The notes under the pieces are model-generated. The model was not told where the DNA came from. It was given only the letters and a program-made list of their open reading frames with translations, and did not search any database. The position numbers and the translations under genes were made by a program. Shown here piece after piece: positions 1-10,616 of a DNA stretch of 64,000 bases. The number at the start of each line of letters is the position of its first letter. Positions within the stretch are counted from its first letter, which is position 1. The DNA is from an uncultured Gammaproteobacteria bacterium (lineage in GTDB: Bacteria; Pseudomonadota; Gammaproteobacteria; HK1): contig OY282378.1 of the NCBI GenBank assembly GCA_958295835.1, positions 1,505,001 through 1,569,000 of the forward strand, read 5' to 3'.

Positions 1-573
1 GACCCCTGGAGCCTCTTCGACTTCGTCGTCGTGGCGTTGGCGCTGGCCCCCTCGACGGAGAATTTCTCGGTCCTGCGCGCGCTCAGGGTGCTCAGGGTGC
101 TGCGCCTCATCACCGCCGTCCCACAGATGCGGCGGGTGGTCGGGGGGCTCCTCTCGGCCCTGCCCGGGCTCGGAGCGGTGGTGGCGATCCTCGCCCTCAT
201 GTTCTACGTCGCCGCGGTGATGGCGACGCAGATCTTCGGAGACACTTTCCCGGGCTGGTTCGGCACCCTGCCCAAGAGCCTGTACTCGCTGTTCCAGATC
301 ATGACCCTGGAGAGCTGGTCGATGGGCATCGTCCGCCCGGTGATGGAGGTCTACCCATATGCATGGGCGTTCTTCGTCCCCTTCATCCTGATCGCGACCT
401 TCACCATGCTCAACCTCTTCATCGCGGTCGTCGTCAACGCGATGCAGAGCTACCACGAGATGGAGGCGGAGCACGCGCAGACCAGCCACGCGGAGCATGC
501 CGATCTTCTGGCCGAGATCCGGGCGCTACGCGCGGAGCTTCAGGCGCTGAAGTCCGAGCGTGAAAAGGGCTGA
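1..573 (+). CDS. Voltage-gated sodium channel (NavBac type), C-terminal part
   Basis: The gene enters from the left edge, so its start is missing; the open frame runs from base 1 to a TGA at 571-573. What is visible is the end of S3, an S4 sensor with arginines every third residue ([12 protein letters not shown]), S5, the pore with selectivity filter TLESWS, S6 ([15 protein letters not shown]) and a C-terminal helical tail rich in Glu, Ala and Leu that fits the tetramerising coiled coil. The TLESW filter is the known bacterial sodium-channel signature, so a Na+-selective homotetrameric inner-membrane channel is the likely product. About 190 residues are present; NavBac proteins are usually 250-280 long. 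Confidence 0.88.
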   Translation, partial: DPWSLFDFVVVALALAPSTENFSVLRALRVLRVLRLITAVPQMRRVVGGLLSALPGLGAVVAILALMFYVAAVMATQIFGDTFPGWFGTLPKSLYSLFQIMTLESWSMGIVRPVMEVYPYAWAFFVPFILIATFTMLNLFIAVVVNAMQSYHEMEAEHAQTSHAEHADLLAEIRALRAELQALKSEREKG

Positions 574-663
574 CCGGCAAATCGCTCATCGGATTGCAGC
601 ATGGGACAGTCGGCCCCATCGCCGTGAGGGAAGGGCTGACCGGCAAATCGCTTACCGGATTGC
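567..663. repeat. Imperfect direct repeat pair, 31 bp
   Basis: A 31-bp segment at 567-597, starting GGGCTGACCGGCAAATCGCT and ending ATCGGATTGC, recurs at 633-663 with a small change in the middle (ctcatc versus cttacc). The spacing is 66 bp. The first copy covers the stop codon of the sodium-channel gene. It may be a small tandem duplication of the gene end; no function is evident. Confidence 0.6.
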
Positions 664-716
664 GAAGCAGGGGAACGGAGACGGCGTCCCGAGGCGAACG
701 CGAACCGGGGCGCCGC

Positions 717-2678
<1,962 letters not shown>

Positions 2679-3006
2679 CGCTGCCTCCGATGGGTTCGGG
2701 CTGGCTCGATCCTACGGGAAACCGCCGGTGCGGGAGCATGGCGCGGTCCACCTCAGCCAATGGCGAATTTCGCCGGGTGATCCTGGATGCCTGTAGTACG
2801 CGCTTGCCAGCCGCCGACCGCGTATCAGCAGGGGATAGTTCTGTGAACCCGCCGCCGAAATCGTAGCTGCCGCCGTTCGTCGTATAGCTCACCCCGCCCT
2901 GAAGCGTGTACCGCCATCATCCCGGGCGTGCATGCCGTTCAGACCCAGGCGAGGCCAGTCGCCCTGGCCACCGGCGAGAGCTGAATGCATGGCACGGGAC
3001 CCTTCT
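2679..3006. other. Intergenic region, 328 bp
   Basis: No intact gene is visible. On the minus strand, about 2810-2925, a short open stretch reads YTLQGGVSYTTNGGSYDFG. Its alternating, Gly- and aromatic-rich pattern resembles an outer-membrane beta-strand. It is closed upstream by a stop codon and lacks a body, so at most it is a remnant. Confidence 0.35.
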
Positions 3007-3043
3007 TTGACATCAGGACATCAGGCTACCTATGCTTGGATGC
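3007..3043 (+). promoter_or_regulatory. vapBC promoter with tandem operator repeat
   Basis: TTGACA (3007-3012) and TATGCT (3031-3036) lie 18 bp apart and form a good sigma-70 promoter. Between them the octamer ACATCAGG occurs twice in tandem (3010-3025), well placed for an autorepressing VapB dimer pair. The expected start point, 7-8 nt after the -10 box, falls on the ATG at 3044, so the transcript would be leaderless or nearly so. Confidence 0.6.
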
Positions 3044-3292
3044 ATGAGAACGACCCTGACCCTCGATGCGGACGTGGCTGCCCTGCTCCGGCGGATGCAG
3101 CAGGCCCGCGGACGCAGCTTCAAGGCCGTCGTCAACGATGCCTTACGGCAAGGTTTGCGACAGATGGCTACTCCCTCCGAACCGCCGGCTCATTACCGGA
3201 CACCTGTCGTCGATCTCGGACGATGCCTGGCGGGCAGCCTCGATGACGTTGCGGAAGCGCTTGCGGTGGCCGAAGGGGAGCAGTTTCGGTGA
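3044..3292 (+). CDS. vapB: VapB-like ribbon-helix-helix antitoxin
   Basis: An 82-residue protein whose N-terminus, MRTTLTLDADVAALLRRMQ, is a classic ribbon-helix-helix strand and first helix; RSFKAVVNDALRQGL continues the fold. The C-terminal tail would wrap the toxin. The ATG at 3044 is preferred over an in-frame codon at 3032 because 3032 lies inside the promoter -10 box. The stop overlaps the GTG start of the toxin gene by 4 nt (GTGA), the usual coupled arrangement. It probably represses its own operon through the ACATCAGG repeat upstream. The toxin partner is broken, so this may be an orphan antitoxin. Confidence 0.8.
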   Translation: MRTTLTLDADVAALLRRMQQARGRSFKAVVNDALRQGLRQMATPSEPPAHYRTPVVDLGRCLAGSLDDVAEALAVAEGEQFR

Positions 3293-3717
3293 TCCTCATT
3301 GACGCCAACCTGCTGGTCTATGCCCATGTCGGCTCGTTCCCGCAACACGGCGCGGCTCGGGAATGGCTTGATGAAAAAATCAACGGCACGGCGCCGGTTG
3401 GTCTGCCTTGGCCCAGCCTCCTGGGTTTCGTCCGGCTCGTCAGCAATCCGCGGATTTTCGAGCGCCCTTCATCGATCATGACGGCATGACGGCAGGTGGA
3501 GTCGTGGCTGGCTGCGGACTCCACCTGGATACCTCTCCCGACCGAACGTCATCGCGAGGTACTCGGGCCACTCATGAAGAGCGCGGAGGGCCGGGCCAAC
3601 CTGGTCCCGGACGCCCATGTCGCCGCCCTCGCCATCGAACATGGGCTCGTCTTGTGTTCGACCGACGGCGATTTCGCCCGCTTCGACGGCCTCGATTGGC
3701 TCAACCCGCTCAAGTAG
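3289..3717 (+). pseudogene. vapC: VapC PIN-domain toxin, interrupted by an in-frame TGA
   Basis: The frame starts at GTG 3289 (MILIDANLLVYAHVGS, with the first PIN aspartate) and halts at TGA 3487-3489. The same frame then continues without shift to 3717, carrying the rest of a PIN domain: VESWLAADSTW, VPDAHVAALAIEHGL and STDGDFARFDGLDWLNPL, with the remaining acidic residues. Changing one base (TGA to TGG, Trp) would restore a protein of about 142 residues, the normal VapC size. Neighbouring genes end in TGA, so recoding of TGA as Trp is unlikely. The likely state is a recent nonsense mutation that inactivates the ribonuclease toxin. Confidence 0.8.
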
Positions 3718-3913
3718 ACCCTCACCCGGCCGGCGATGCCTACCGGCTGGGAATCATCCTGGAGGTCTCCCGGCGGACGCTCGAAGCCGGCCGCTTCGAG
3801 ATCGCGGGCGGGACTCAGTCCCGAACCCGGAGGCCGTAGCGCTGCTTGCGCGCCACCCCTTGACGTTTTCCCGACGCTTCAGCAGCCTCTCGACGATGCT
3901 GCGAGCGCAATAG

Positions 3914-4309
3914 ATGGTGCGGCTCCCGATGGGACGAATCATCGTACAGACCGAGGTCACCAACCCATTCGACGGGGACAAGTCCATTCGGTGCGGGATG
4001 CTCGTCGATACCGGCACGGGCGCACTGATCCTCCCCTTGGGGTGGAAGGAACGTTTCGGAAACTTCCGGCATTCGGAGCCGGTCGAGTTGCAATTGGCCA
4101 ATCAGGAGGTGGTGCGCGGCGAGGCCTGCGGCCCGGTGCAAATCAGGATGGAAGGTTTCCGTCCCATCTTCAACGAAGCGATTTTCCCGGATTCGGAGGA
4201 TGGAGACCCGGAACCCCTCCTCGGCTACGTGATCCTGGAACAGGCGCAGGCCGCCGTGGACATGCCGGGCCATCGCCTGGTTCCTGTGAGGTACATCGAT
4301 CTGAAGTGA
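3914..4309 (+). CDS. Retropepsin-like aspartic protease family protein
   Basis: A 131-residue protein with a single DTGTGALILP motif near residue 32, which matches the DTG(A/T)-hydrophobic catalytic loop of clan AA retropepsin-like proteases. A hydrophobic-hydrophobic-Gly element (LLGYVILE) lies near residue 105. One-domain proteins of this kind would act as dimers. No signal peptide is visible. An alternative start (MGRIIVQTEV) lies five codons downstream at 3929 and may be the real one. Homologues are common near toxin-antitoxin genes, which fits the position after vapBC, but a biological role cannot be assigned. Confidence 0.65.
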   Translation: MVRLPMGRIIVQTEVTNPFDGDKSIRCGMLVDTGTGALILPLGWKERFGNFRHSEPVELQLANQEVVRGEACGPVQIRMEGFRPIFNEAIFPDSEDGDPEPLLGYVILEQAQAAVDMPGHRLVPVRYIDLK

Positions 4310-4408
4310 CGCCATACCGGTACGACGTGCGGCTCATCCCCACCGGACCCGAGCCGGCAAGACCGGAGTGGCTCATTTCGCCGTGCATGGAAAAGGAAGG
4401 CAGGGTGG

Positions 4409-4439
4409 GCTCGGCCCGGAGGGCGCACGCGGGCCGAGC
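4409..4439 (-). terminator. GC-rich hairpin downstream of tRNA-Met
   Basis: A perfect 10-bp stem (GCTCGGCCCG at 4409-4418 pairing with 4430-4439) with an 11-nt loop lies 41 bp past the 3' end of the tRNA on the minus strand. The following bases are pyrimidine-rich but contain no clean U run, so it is a weak or Rho-assisted terminator candidate. Confidence 0.4.
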
Positions 4440-4479
4440 GAGACTGGAACCCATGTTCGGGGTTTGGAACACTCGCGCG

Positions 4480-4556
4480 TGGTGGCTACGGGTGGGATCG
4501 AACCACCGACCTCACGATTATGAGTCGTGCGCTCTCACCGGCTGAGCTACGTAGCC
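4480..4556 (-). tRNA. tRNA-Met (CAU), elongator type
   Basis: Reading the minus strand gives a full cloverleaf: acceptor GGCTACG paired with CGTAGCC, D arm GCTCAGCCGGTGAGAGC, anticodon loop CTCATAA with anticodon CAU, T arm with GGTTCGATCC, discriminator A and an encoded CCA (4480-4482). The GGCTACGTAGCTCAG start and paired first position are those of elongator methionine tRNA rather than the initiator, which has an unpaired C1. Confidence 0.95.
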
Positions 4557-4781
4557 CGAAAGGGGCGCGCACCTTACCGAAAGGCGCGGCGCGGGCGCAA
4601 CAGATTCGCCGGGCCGGCAGTGACACGATCCGGCTGATCGACGATCCCGCGCCGCGAATCGACCGCACGACGACGGAGCCGCGGGACGGCCCGGGAACCG
4701 CGGCGTTCGAACCGAGGGACCGCTCGGCCCGTATCTTCGGCCGTGCATCGATGAGAAGCACCGACGAAAAAAGACGAGGCC

Positions 4782-5879
4782 ATGGCCAACTTCTCCGCGA
4801 TCGCCCCGCACGACCACGCCGCCGGCGACCGCGTCGGGGTCCTCGTCACCAACCTCGGGACACCGAACGCACCCACCACTGCTGCCACCCGCCGGTATCT
4901 CGCCGAATTTCTCGCGGACCCGCGGGTCATCGAGCTTCCGCGGTGGACGTGGCGACTGATCCTGCATGGCGTGGTGCTGCGGATCCGGCCTCGGCGGTCG
5001 GCTCGCGCGTACGCGAGCATCTGGCGGCCGGAGGGCTCACCCCTGCTGGTGAATTCGCAGGCCATCGCCGATGCGCTGCAAGCGCACTGGGCCGGGCAGC
5101 GGACGGGCCGCGTGGCGGTGGCCCTCGGCATGCGCTACGGCGCTCCTTCGATCCCCGAAGCGCTGCACTCGCTCCGAAACGCCGGGGCGATCCGCATCGT
5201 CGTGCTGCCGCTCTACCCCCAGTACTCGGGGACGACCGGCGGCTCGACGTTCGATGCAGTGGCCAGGACATTGTCCGGCTGGCGGCGCGTACCGGCGCTG
5301 CGCTTCATCGACCACTACCACGACGACCCGGGTTACATCGACGCGCTGGCGACATCGATCGAAGCCGCATGGTCCGAAGAAGGCCGCCCGGACCGGCTCC
5401 TGTTCTCGTTCCACGGCCTGCCGCGGCGTTATCTCGACGCCGGCGACCCCTACCACTGCGAATGCCACAAGACGGCCCGTCTCGTCGCGCAGAAGCTGGG
5501 CCTCGATCCCGGATCGTGGCTCGTCGCGTTCCAGTCGAGGGTAGGACGCGAGGAATGGCTGCGCCCGTATACCGACGAAACATTGGTCGAATGGGGGCGC
5601 GAGCGTCCACGGAGGGTCGACGTCGTCTGTCCCGGCTTCTCGGCCGACTGTCTGGAGACGCTGGAGGAGATTGGCATTCGAGGGCGCGAGGCGTTCGTCG
5701 CGGCGGGTGGCGGACAGCTTCGCTACATCCCGGCCCTGAACGCGGGAGAAGCGCACATCGAAGCGCTCGCGACCCTCGTCGAGCGCACGATACCCGACTG
5801 GCTCGCGACCCCCGGCGATGACGAGGCGATCCGTGATCTGCGGGCTGCCCGAGCGCAGACGCTCGGCGCGTCCCGCTGA
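4782..5879 (+). CDS. hemH: Ferrochelatase
   Basis: A 365-residue HemH, the enzyme that inserts Fe2+ into protoporphyrin IX in the last step of haem synthesis, on the cytosolic face of the membrane. Family motifs are present: VLVTNLGTPNAP at the start, YPQYSGTTGGSTFD near residue 145, the catalytic-histidine stretch LLFSFHGLPRRYLDAGDPY near residue 205 and PGFSADCLETLEEI near residue 285. The ATG at 4782 follows a purine-rich stretch. It lies between the tRNA and lptD, with a 130-bp gap to lptD, and is likely transcribed on its own. Confidence 0.95.
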   Translation: MANFSAIAPHDHAAGDRVGVLVTNLGTPNAPTTAATRRYLAEFLADPRVIELPRWTWRLILHGVVLRIRPRRSARAYASIWRPEGSPLLVNSQAIADALQAHWAGQRTGRVAVALGMRYGAPSIPEALHSLRNAGAIRIVVLPLYPQYSGTTGGSTFDAVARTLSGWRRVPALRFIDHYHDDPGYIDALATSIEAAWSEEGRPDRLLFSFHGLPRRYLDAGDPYHCECHKTARLVAQKLGLDPGSWLVAFQSRVGREEWLRPYTDETLVEWGRERPRRVDVVCPGFSADCLETLEEIGIRGREAFVAAGGGQLRYIPALNAGEAHIEALATLVERTIPDWLATPGDDEAIRDLRAARAQTLGASR

Positions 5880-6010
5880 GTGCGCCGCCCTCTTGCGCGT
5901 GCGCAACGCATCCCCGGGGCGGTGTCGCCGAGGCGATCGCGTTGAAAGCCCGCTCGCATCTGTGCGATCGTGGATTGCACCGGCTTTCGGGCGCCAGACG
6001 CCGCAGTGAG

Positions 6011-8266
6011 ATGAGACCATCGGCCCGACTTCTTCTGCTCGCGTGGGCGGCACCGGCCGTGCTCGCGAGCGCCGCTCGCGCGGCGGACGATGACTGGTCG
6101 CAGTGCGGGGCGGGATTCCAGGTGCCGGAGCGGCCGGTATCCGAGGTGACCGGCCCCGGTGACGGTCCCGAGACCTTCTACGTGTCCGCCGATGAAGGTG
6201 ATTTCGTCGAAGGCGGCGTCTCGACGTTCACCGGCAACGTCGAAGTCGAGCAGGGTACTCGACTGCTCCTGACCGACGAGCTCGTCCATACGCAACCCGA
6301 TGGGACCATCGACGCCAGAGGCAACGTCAGGTTCTGGGATGAAGGCGTCTTCATCGCCGGCGATCGCGCCCGGGCGGAGATCGAGCGGGACGTCATCACC
6401 GTCGAGCCCGCGGCGACGTTCATGCTCGAAGACAGGCACGGCCACGGCGACGCGGCCGTGCTCACGCGCTTCGGCGACGAGCGCACCACCGCGGAGGACG
6501 CGACCTATACGACGTGCAACCCCGGTGACGCGGACTGGCGCGTCACCGCGAGCCACGTGGAGTTCGACCACGTGGAGGAATTCGGCACCGCACGGAACAT
6601 GTGGGTCGAGTTCAAGGGGCAGCGGGTGTTCTACACGCCGTGGATGAGCTTTCCGCTGAGCGATCGGCGCAAGTCCGGTTTTCTCCCCCCCACCTTCGGC
6701 GTGAGCGGATCGCAGGGGATCGAGCTCACGACCCCCTACTACTTCAACCTCGCCCCCAATTATGACGCGACCCTCACCGCGCGAACGATGAGCGACCGCG
6801 GGGTGCAGGCGCAGGGAGAGTTCCGCCTTCTCTCGCGGGACTACGGGTCCGCCCGGCTCGCGGCGGAGCACCTGCCGTCCGACTCGAAATACAATGACGA
6901 TAATCGCACGGCGTTCGACCTCTCCCACCGGCACCGGTGGTCGAGCCGATGGTCGACGGACGCCCGCCTGGAGTGGGTCTCGGACCCGGAGTATCTCGAT
7001 GATCTCGGGTCGAGCCTCTCGCAGAGCAGCCGCACGCATCTTCCCCGCCGGTTCGATGCACGCTACGGTGGTGGCGGATGGAGCGCGTTCATGCGGTTCC
7101 AGGACTTCCGGACCGTGGACCGGACGGCCGGACGGCCTTATGCGGAGCTTCCCCGGATTTTCCTCCGGACGAATCTGCCGGAGAAGAATCGTGCGCCGAA
7201 CGTCCGCGCAACGGCGGAGCTCACCTACTTCGAGCACCGATCGCGCACCACCGGAACGCGGGTGGACGTGCAGCCGTCCTTCACTTATCCCCTGCGGACC
7301 GCCGGGACCTTCGTGACACCGAAGGCGTCCCTGCACTTCACCGGGTACGATCTGAACCGGACCGTGGCCGAGGCGTCCCGGGACGACGACCCTTCGAGGC
7401 TGGTTCCGAGCTTCAGCCTCGACAGCGGCCTGTTCCTCGAACGTCCCGTCACCCTCTCCGGCAAATCCCTGACCCACACCATCGAGCCGCGGCTCTACTA
7501 CCTGCGCGTGCCCTTCGAGCACCAGGACGATCTGCCGAGCTTCGACACGAGCCGGCCCAGCTTCAGCTTCGCGCAGCTCTTTCGTGAGAACCGGTTCTCG
7601 GGGGGAGACAGGATTGGAGACGCCGACCAGGTGACGGTTTCGCTCACCTCGCGCCTGCTCGACGAACGGGGCGGCGAGCTTGCCCGCGCGAGCATCGGGC
7701 AAATCCGCCACTTCCGCGACCGGAAGGTGACCCTCGACGGCGGCGAGCCGAAGACGACGCGCGCTTCCGACCTCGTCGCGGAGGTGGAGACGCGGCCCGC
7801 GCGAGAATGGCGCCTGCGGGCCGGCATTCAGTACGATACCGGTACCGACCGGACGGAGAAGAACGCCCTGAATCTGCGGTACCAGCCCGACCGCCGCAGC
7901 GTGGTCAACGTGGGGTATCGACTCGTTCGTGACGTCCATCCGTCCAGAACCATAGAGCAGGCCGATCTGTCCTTCGTCTGGCCGCTCGGCTCGAACTGGC
8001 GTACCGTGGGCCGATGGACCCTCGCCCTCAACGAGGATCGCGACCAGACCCAGGAAGCTTTCGGAGGACTGGAGTACGAGAGCTGCTGCTGGGGGTTTCG
8101 CGCGGTGGCCCGCCGCTTCCGCCGCAGCGGCGCCAGGAGCGACGGCGAAGACGATTACTCCAACGGACTCTATCTCCAGCTCGTGCTCAAGGGCTTGACG
8201 GGCGCGGGGAGCGGGACCGAGGCGTTGCTCACACGCAGCATTCCTGGATACGGGAACGAATTCTGA
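6011..8266 (+). CDS. lptD: LPS-assembly outer-membrane protein LptD
   Basis: A 751-residue protein that, with LptE (encoded at 37.9-38.4 kb), inserts lipopolysaccharide into the outer leaflet. The ATG at 6011 starts a clear signal peptide (MRPSARLLLLAWAAPAVLASAARA). Next comes an OstA/LptA-like jellyroll with repeating 'GNVEVEQG' and 'ARGNVRFWDEG' strands (residues about 60-200), then the large barrel beginning near YTPWMSFPLSDRRKSGFLPP. Cysteine pairs expected to form the plug disulfides are present (CG near the N-terminus, SCCWGF near the C-terminus). The stop overlaps the surA start by one base (TGATG), so translation is likely coupled. Confidence 0.95.
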   Translation: MRPSARLLLLAWAAPAVLASAARAADDDWSQCGAGFQVPERPVSEVTGPGDGPETFYVSADEGDFVEGGVSTFTGNVEVEQGTRLLLTDELVHTQPDGTIDARGNVRFWDEGVFIAGDRARAEIERDVITVEPAATFMLEDRHGHGDAAVLTRFGDERTTAEDATYTTCNPGDADWRVTASHVEFDHVEEFGTARNMWVEFKGQRVFYTPWMSFPLSDRRKSGFLPPTFGVSGSQGIELTTPYYFNLAPNYDATLTARTMSDRGVQAQGEFRLLSRDYGSARLAAEHLPSDSKYNDDNRTAFDLSHRHRWSSRWSTDARLEWVSDPEYLDDLGSSLSQSSRTHLPRRFDARYGGGGWSAFMRFQDFRTVDRTAGRPYAELPRIFLRTNLPEKNRAPNVRATAELTYFEHRSRTTGTRVDVQPSFTYPLRTAGTFVTPKASLHFTGYDLNRTVAEASRDDDPSRLVPSFSLDSGLFLERPVTLSGKSLTHTIEPRLYYLRVPFEHQDDLPSFDTSRPSFSFAQLFRENRFSGGDRIGDADQVTVSLTSRLLDERGGELARASIGQIRHFRDRKVTLDGGEPKTTRASDLVAEVETRPAREWRLRAGIQYDTGTDRTEKNALNLRYQPDRRSVVNVGYRLVRDVHPSRTIEQADLSFVWPLGSNWRTVGRWTLALNEDRDQTQEAFGGLEYESCCWGFRAVARRFRRSGARSDGEDDYSNGLYLQLVLKGLTGAGSGTEALLTRSIPGYGNEF

Positions 8267-9603
8267 TGCCTCTCCTCTCTTCTTTCCGGGGACGGTGGCG
8301 GGCACGTCTGGTCGCGTGCGCGATCGGTGGGGCGTGCGCATCGGGCGTGCCGGCCCAGACGGCCCGGACCACGCCCGGCGCCGATCTCGACCGCATCGTC
8401 GCCGTCGTCAATGACGACATCATTGCATGGAGCGAGCTGGAAGCACGGCTGAAGAGTGTGCACGAGCAGCTTCGCCGGTCCGGCACCGCTCCGCCACCGC
8501 CCCATGCACTGCGCAGGCAAGTGCTCGAACGGCTGATCCTCACCCGGCTTCAGCTACAGCTTGCGCGCGATTCCGGCATACGCATCGACGACGACAGGCT
8601 CAACAGGACACTGCTCCGGATCGCGCAGCAGAACGAGCTCACCTTGCGCGAGTTCCGGAGCGCCCTCGAACGCGACGGCTACGAGTTCGCGAAGTTTCGC
8701 GAGGAGATCCGGGAAGAGATCACGATCTCGGAGGTACGCAGGCGCCGGGTCGAGAACCAGATCAACATCTCCCAGCGAGACATCGACGACCATCTGTCGA
8801 CGATGGAGGGTCGGGGAACGGATGCGGACCGGTATCGATACCGGATCGGACACATCCTGATCGCGGTTCCCGACGGTGCCTCGTCCGAGGAGATCGCGGA
8901 GGCGCGCGCGCGCGCCGAGCGCGTGCTCGGCGAGATCCGGGCCGGAGCGGACTTCGCAAACATGGCGGTGACCCACTCCGACGGGCAGCAGGCGCTCGAA
9001 GGCGGCGACCTCGGCTGGCGGCAGGCCTCCGATCTCCCGACGATGTTCGGCGACGCCGTCGTCCGGCTCGAGGCCGGGGGCGTCACCGAACCCATCCGCA
9101 GCGCCAGCGGCTTCCATCTCGTGAAGCTCGTCGACAAGCGTGGCAGCGAGCGGCAGATGGTCCGGCAGACCCGCGCCCGGCACATCCTCATCGCGCTCGA
9201 CGAGCTCACCGACGACACCGCGGCGCGCCGCCAACTGTCGGCATTGCGCGAGCGGATCGTCAACGGGCAGGACTTCGGCGAGCTCGCTCGCATCCATTCC
9301 GACGATTCGGGCTCCGCCCCGAAGGGCGGCGAGCTCGGCTGGATCGACCCCGGCAACACGGTTCCGGTGTTCGAGCGCATGATGGATTCGCTCGATGCGG
9401 GAGGACTCAGCGAGCCGTTCAAGTCGCAGTACGGGTGGCATGTCGTCCAGGTACTGGAGCGGCGCGAGCGCGACGGCACCGAGACGTCCCGGCGGGCGGA
9501 CGCGCTGCGCACGCTGCGGGCGAGGAAGATCGAGGAGAACACGCAGGCGTGGGTCCGTCGGGTACGCGACGAGGCCTACGTGGAGTACCGGCTCGACGAA
9601 TGA
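8266..9603 (+). CDS. surA: Periplasmic chaperone / peptidyl-prolyl isomerase SurA
   Basis: A 445-residue SurA with a signal peptide, the N-terminal chaperone domain (DRIVAVVNDDIIAWSELEARL), and two parvulin domains (about residues 195-295 and 305-405) marked by RIGHILIAVPDG and RARHILIALDE and by the GGDLGW and GGELGW turns. A final C-terminal helix completes the chaperone core. It escorts unfolded barrel proteins, LptD being a known major client, which explains the coupling to lptD just upstream. The ATG at 8266 is chosen because it overlaps the lptD stop. Confidence 0.95.
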   Translation: MPLLSSFRGRWRARLVACAIGGACASGVPAQTARTTPGADLDRIVAVVNDDIIAWSELEARLKSVHEQLRRSGTAPPPPHALRRQVLERLILTRLQLQLARDSGIRIDDDRLNRTLLRIAQQNELTLREFRSALERDGYEFAKFREEIREEITISEVRRRRVENQINISQRDIDDHLSTMEGRGTDADRYRYRIGHILIAVPDGASSEEIAEARARAERVLGEIRAGADFANMAVTHSDGQQALEGGDLGWRQASDLPTMFGDAVVRLEAGGVTEPIRSASGFHLVKLVDKRGSERQMVRQTRARHILIALDELTDDTAARRQLSALRERIVNGQDFGELARIHSDDSGSAPKGGELGWIDPGNTVPVFERMMDSLDAGGLSEPFKSQYGWHVVQVLERRERDGTETSRRADALRTLRARKIEENTQAWVRRVRDEAYVEYRLDE

Positions 9604-10616
9604 CCGGACGCGCTCCCGCGCTGACCCCGGGAGAGCCGGCCGGGATCGGTCCCGACATCACCCTGGCCGCGGCAACGGCGGGTCGCGAACCGTTCGTCGC
9701 CTTCGCGGACCCCGATGTGCTCCGCCGCCGGGCCGAGGTGCTCGGGCTCGATATCCGGATCCGGACCGTCGGCTCGGAGATCCCCACCCCGCGGACGATC
9801 CTTCCGGGCGAGCTGCCCGTGGTTCCCATTGCCGCACCGAGCCACGTCGTCCCCGGACGACTGGACACGGCCAACAGCGCCTACGTGGTCGAGTGCATCC
9901 GCACGGCGGTCGCGGCCTGCCGCGACGGAGCCGTGTCCGGACTGGTGACCGCGCCGGTACACAAGGGCATCATCAACGACGCCGGAATCACGTTCACCGG
10001 CCACACGGAGCTGCTCGCCGATCTGGACGGCGGCGCACGTCCGGTCATGATGCTCTGCACCCCGGGGCTCAGGGTGGCCCTGGCCACCACTCATCTTCCG
10101 CTACGGGCGGTGCCCGACGCCATCGACTGCGCGATGCTGATCGACGTCGTCCGTGTCGTCGCGTACGACCTGCGCGCCCGGTTCGCGGTCGCGGCTCCCC
10201 GCATCATGGTCTGCGGCCTCAACCCTCATGCGGGCGAGGGCGGGCATCTGGGCCGCGAGGAGATCGAGTCCATCGCCCCCGCGGTAGAGGCGTTGCGTGC
10301 GCAAGGATTCGACGTTCGCGGCCCCGTCCCGGCCGACACCGCGTTCACTCCCGAGCGGCTCGCCGACGCCGACGTCGTGGTCGCGATGTACCACGATCAG
10401 GGTCTGCCGGTGCTCAAGCACGCCGGCTTCGGTCAGGCGGTCAACGTCACGCTCGGGCTCAGCTTCGTGCGAACTTCGGTCGATCACGGGACCGCCCTCG
10501 ACTTGGCGGGCACGGGCCGGGCAGAGCATTCGAGCCTGGTGTCCGCCCTGGCCCTCGCCCGCGAGCTCACCCGGGCGCCGCGTCGCGAAACGCCCACGCC
10601 CTGCCCGGAGCCATGA
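9600..10616 (+). CDS. pdxA: 4-hydroxythreonine-4-phosphate dehydrogenase
   Basis: A 338-residue PdxA of the pyridoxal 5'-phosphate pathway, oxidising 4-phospho-hydroxy-L-threonine with NAD. The opening LTPGEPAGIGPDI is diagnostic. Metal-binding histidines sit in ITFTGHTELLAD, in GLNPHAGEGGHLG and in AMYHDQGLPVLKHAGF, and the C-terminal SVDHGTALDLAGTG is conserved. It starts at ATG 9600, overlapping the surA stop by 4 nt, and its own stop overlaps the rsmA start by 4 nt, so surA-pdxA-rsmA form one translationally coupled block. Confidence 0.95.
   Translation: MTGRAPALTPGEPAGIGPDITLAAATAGREPFVAFADPDVLRRRAEVLGLDIRIRTVGSEIPTPRTILPGELPVVPIAAPSHVVPGRLDTANSAYVVECIRTAVAACRDGAVSGLVTAPVHKGIINDAGITFTGHTELLADLDGGARPVMMLCTPGLRVALATTHLPLRAVPDAIDCAMLIDVVRVVAYDLRARFAVAAPRIMVCGLNPHAGEGGHLGREEIESIAPAVEALRAQGFDVRGPVPADTAFTPERLADADVVVAMYHDQGLPVLKHAGFGQAVNVTLGLSFVRTSVDHGTALDLAGTGRAEHSSLVSALALARELTRAPRRETPTPCPEP

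Noticed and set aside
3718..3913. Minus-strand stretch RTIYCARSIVERLLKRRENVKG resembling an IS5-type transposase end
   Set aside because: Only about 20 residues look similar and the frame breaks at once; there is no inverted repeat or second transposase block.
5723..8341. Long minus-strand frame (872 codons) opposite lptD
   Set aside because: Arg/Glu/Val-rich shadow with no motif; the plus-strand LptD is unambiguous.
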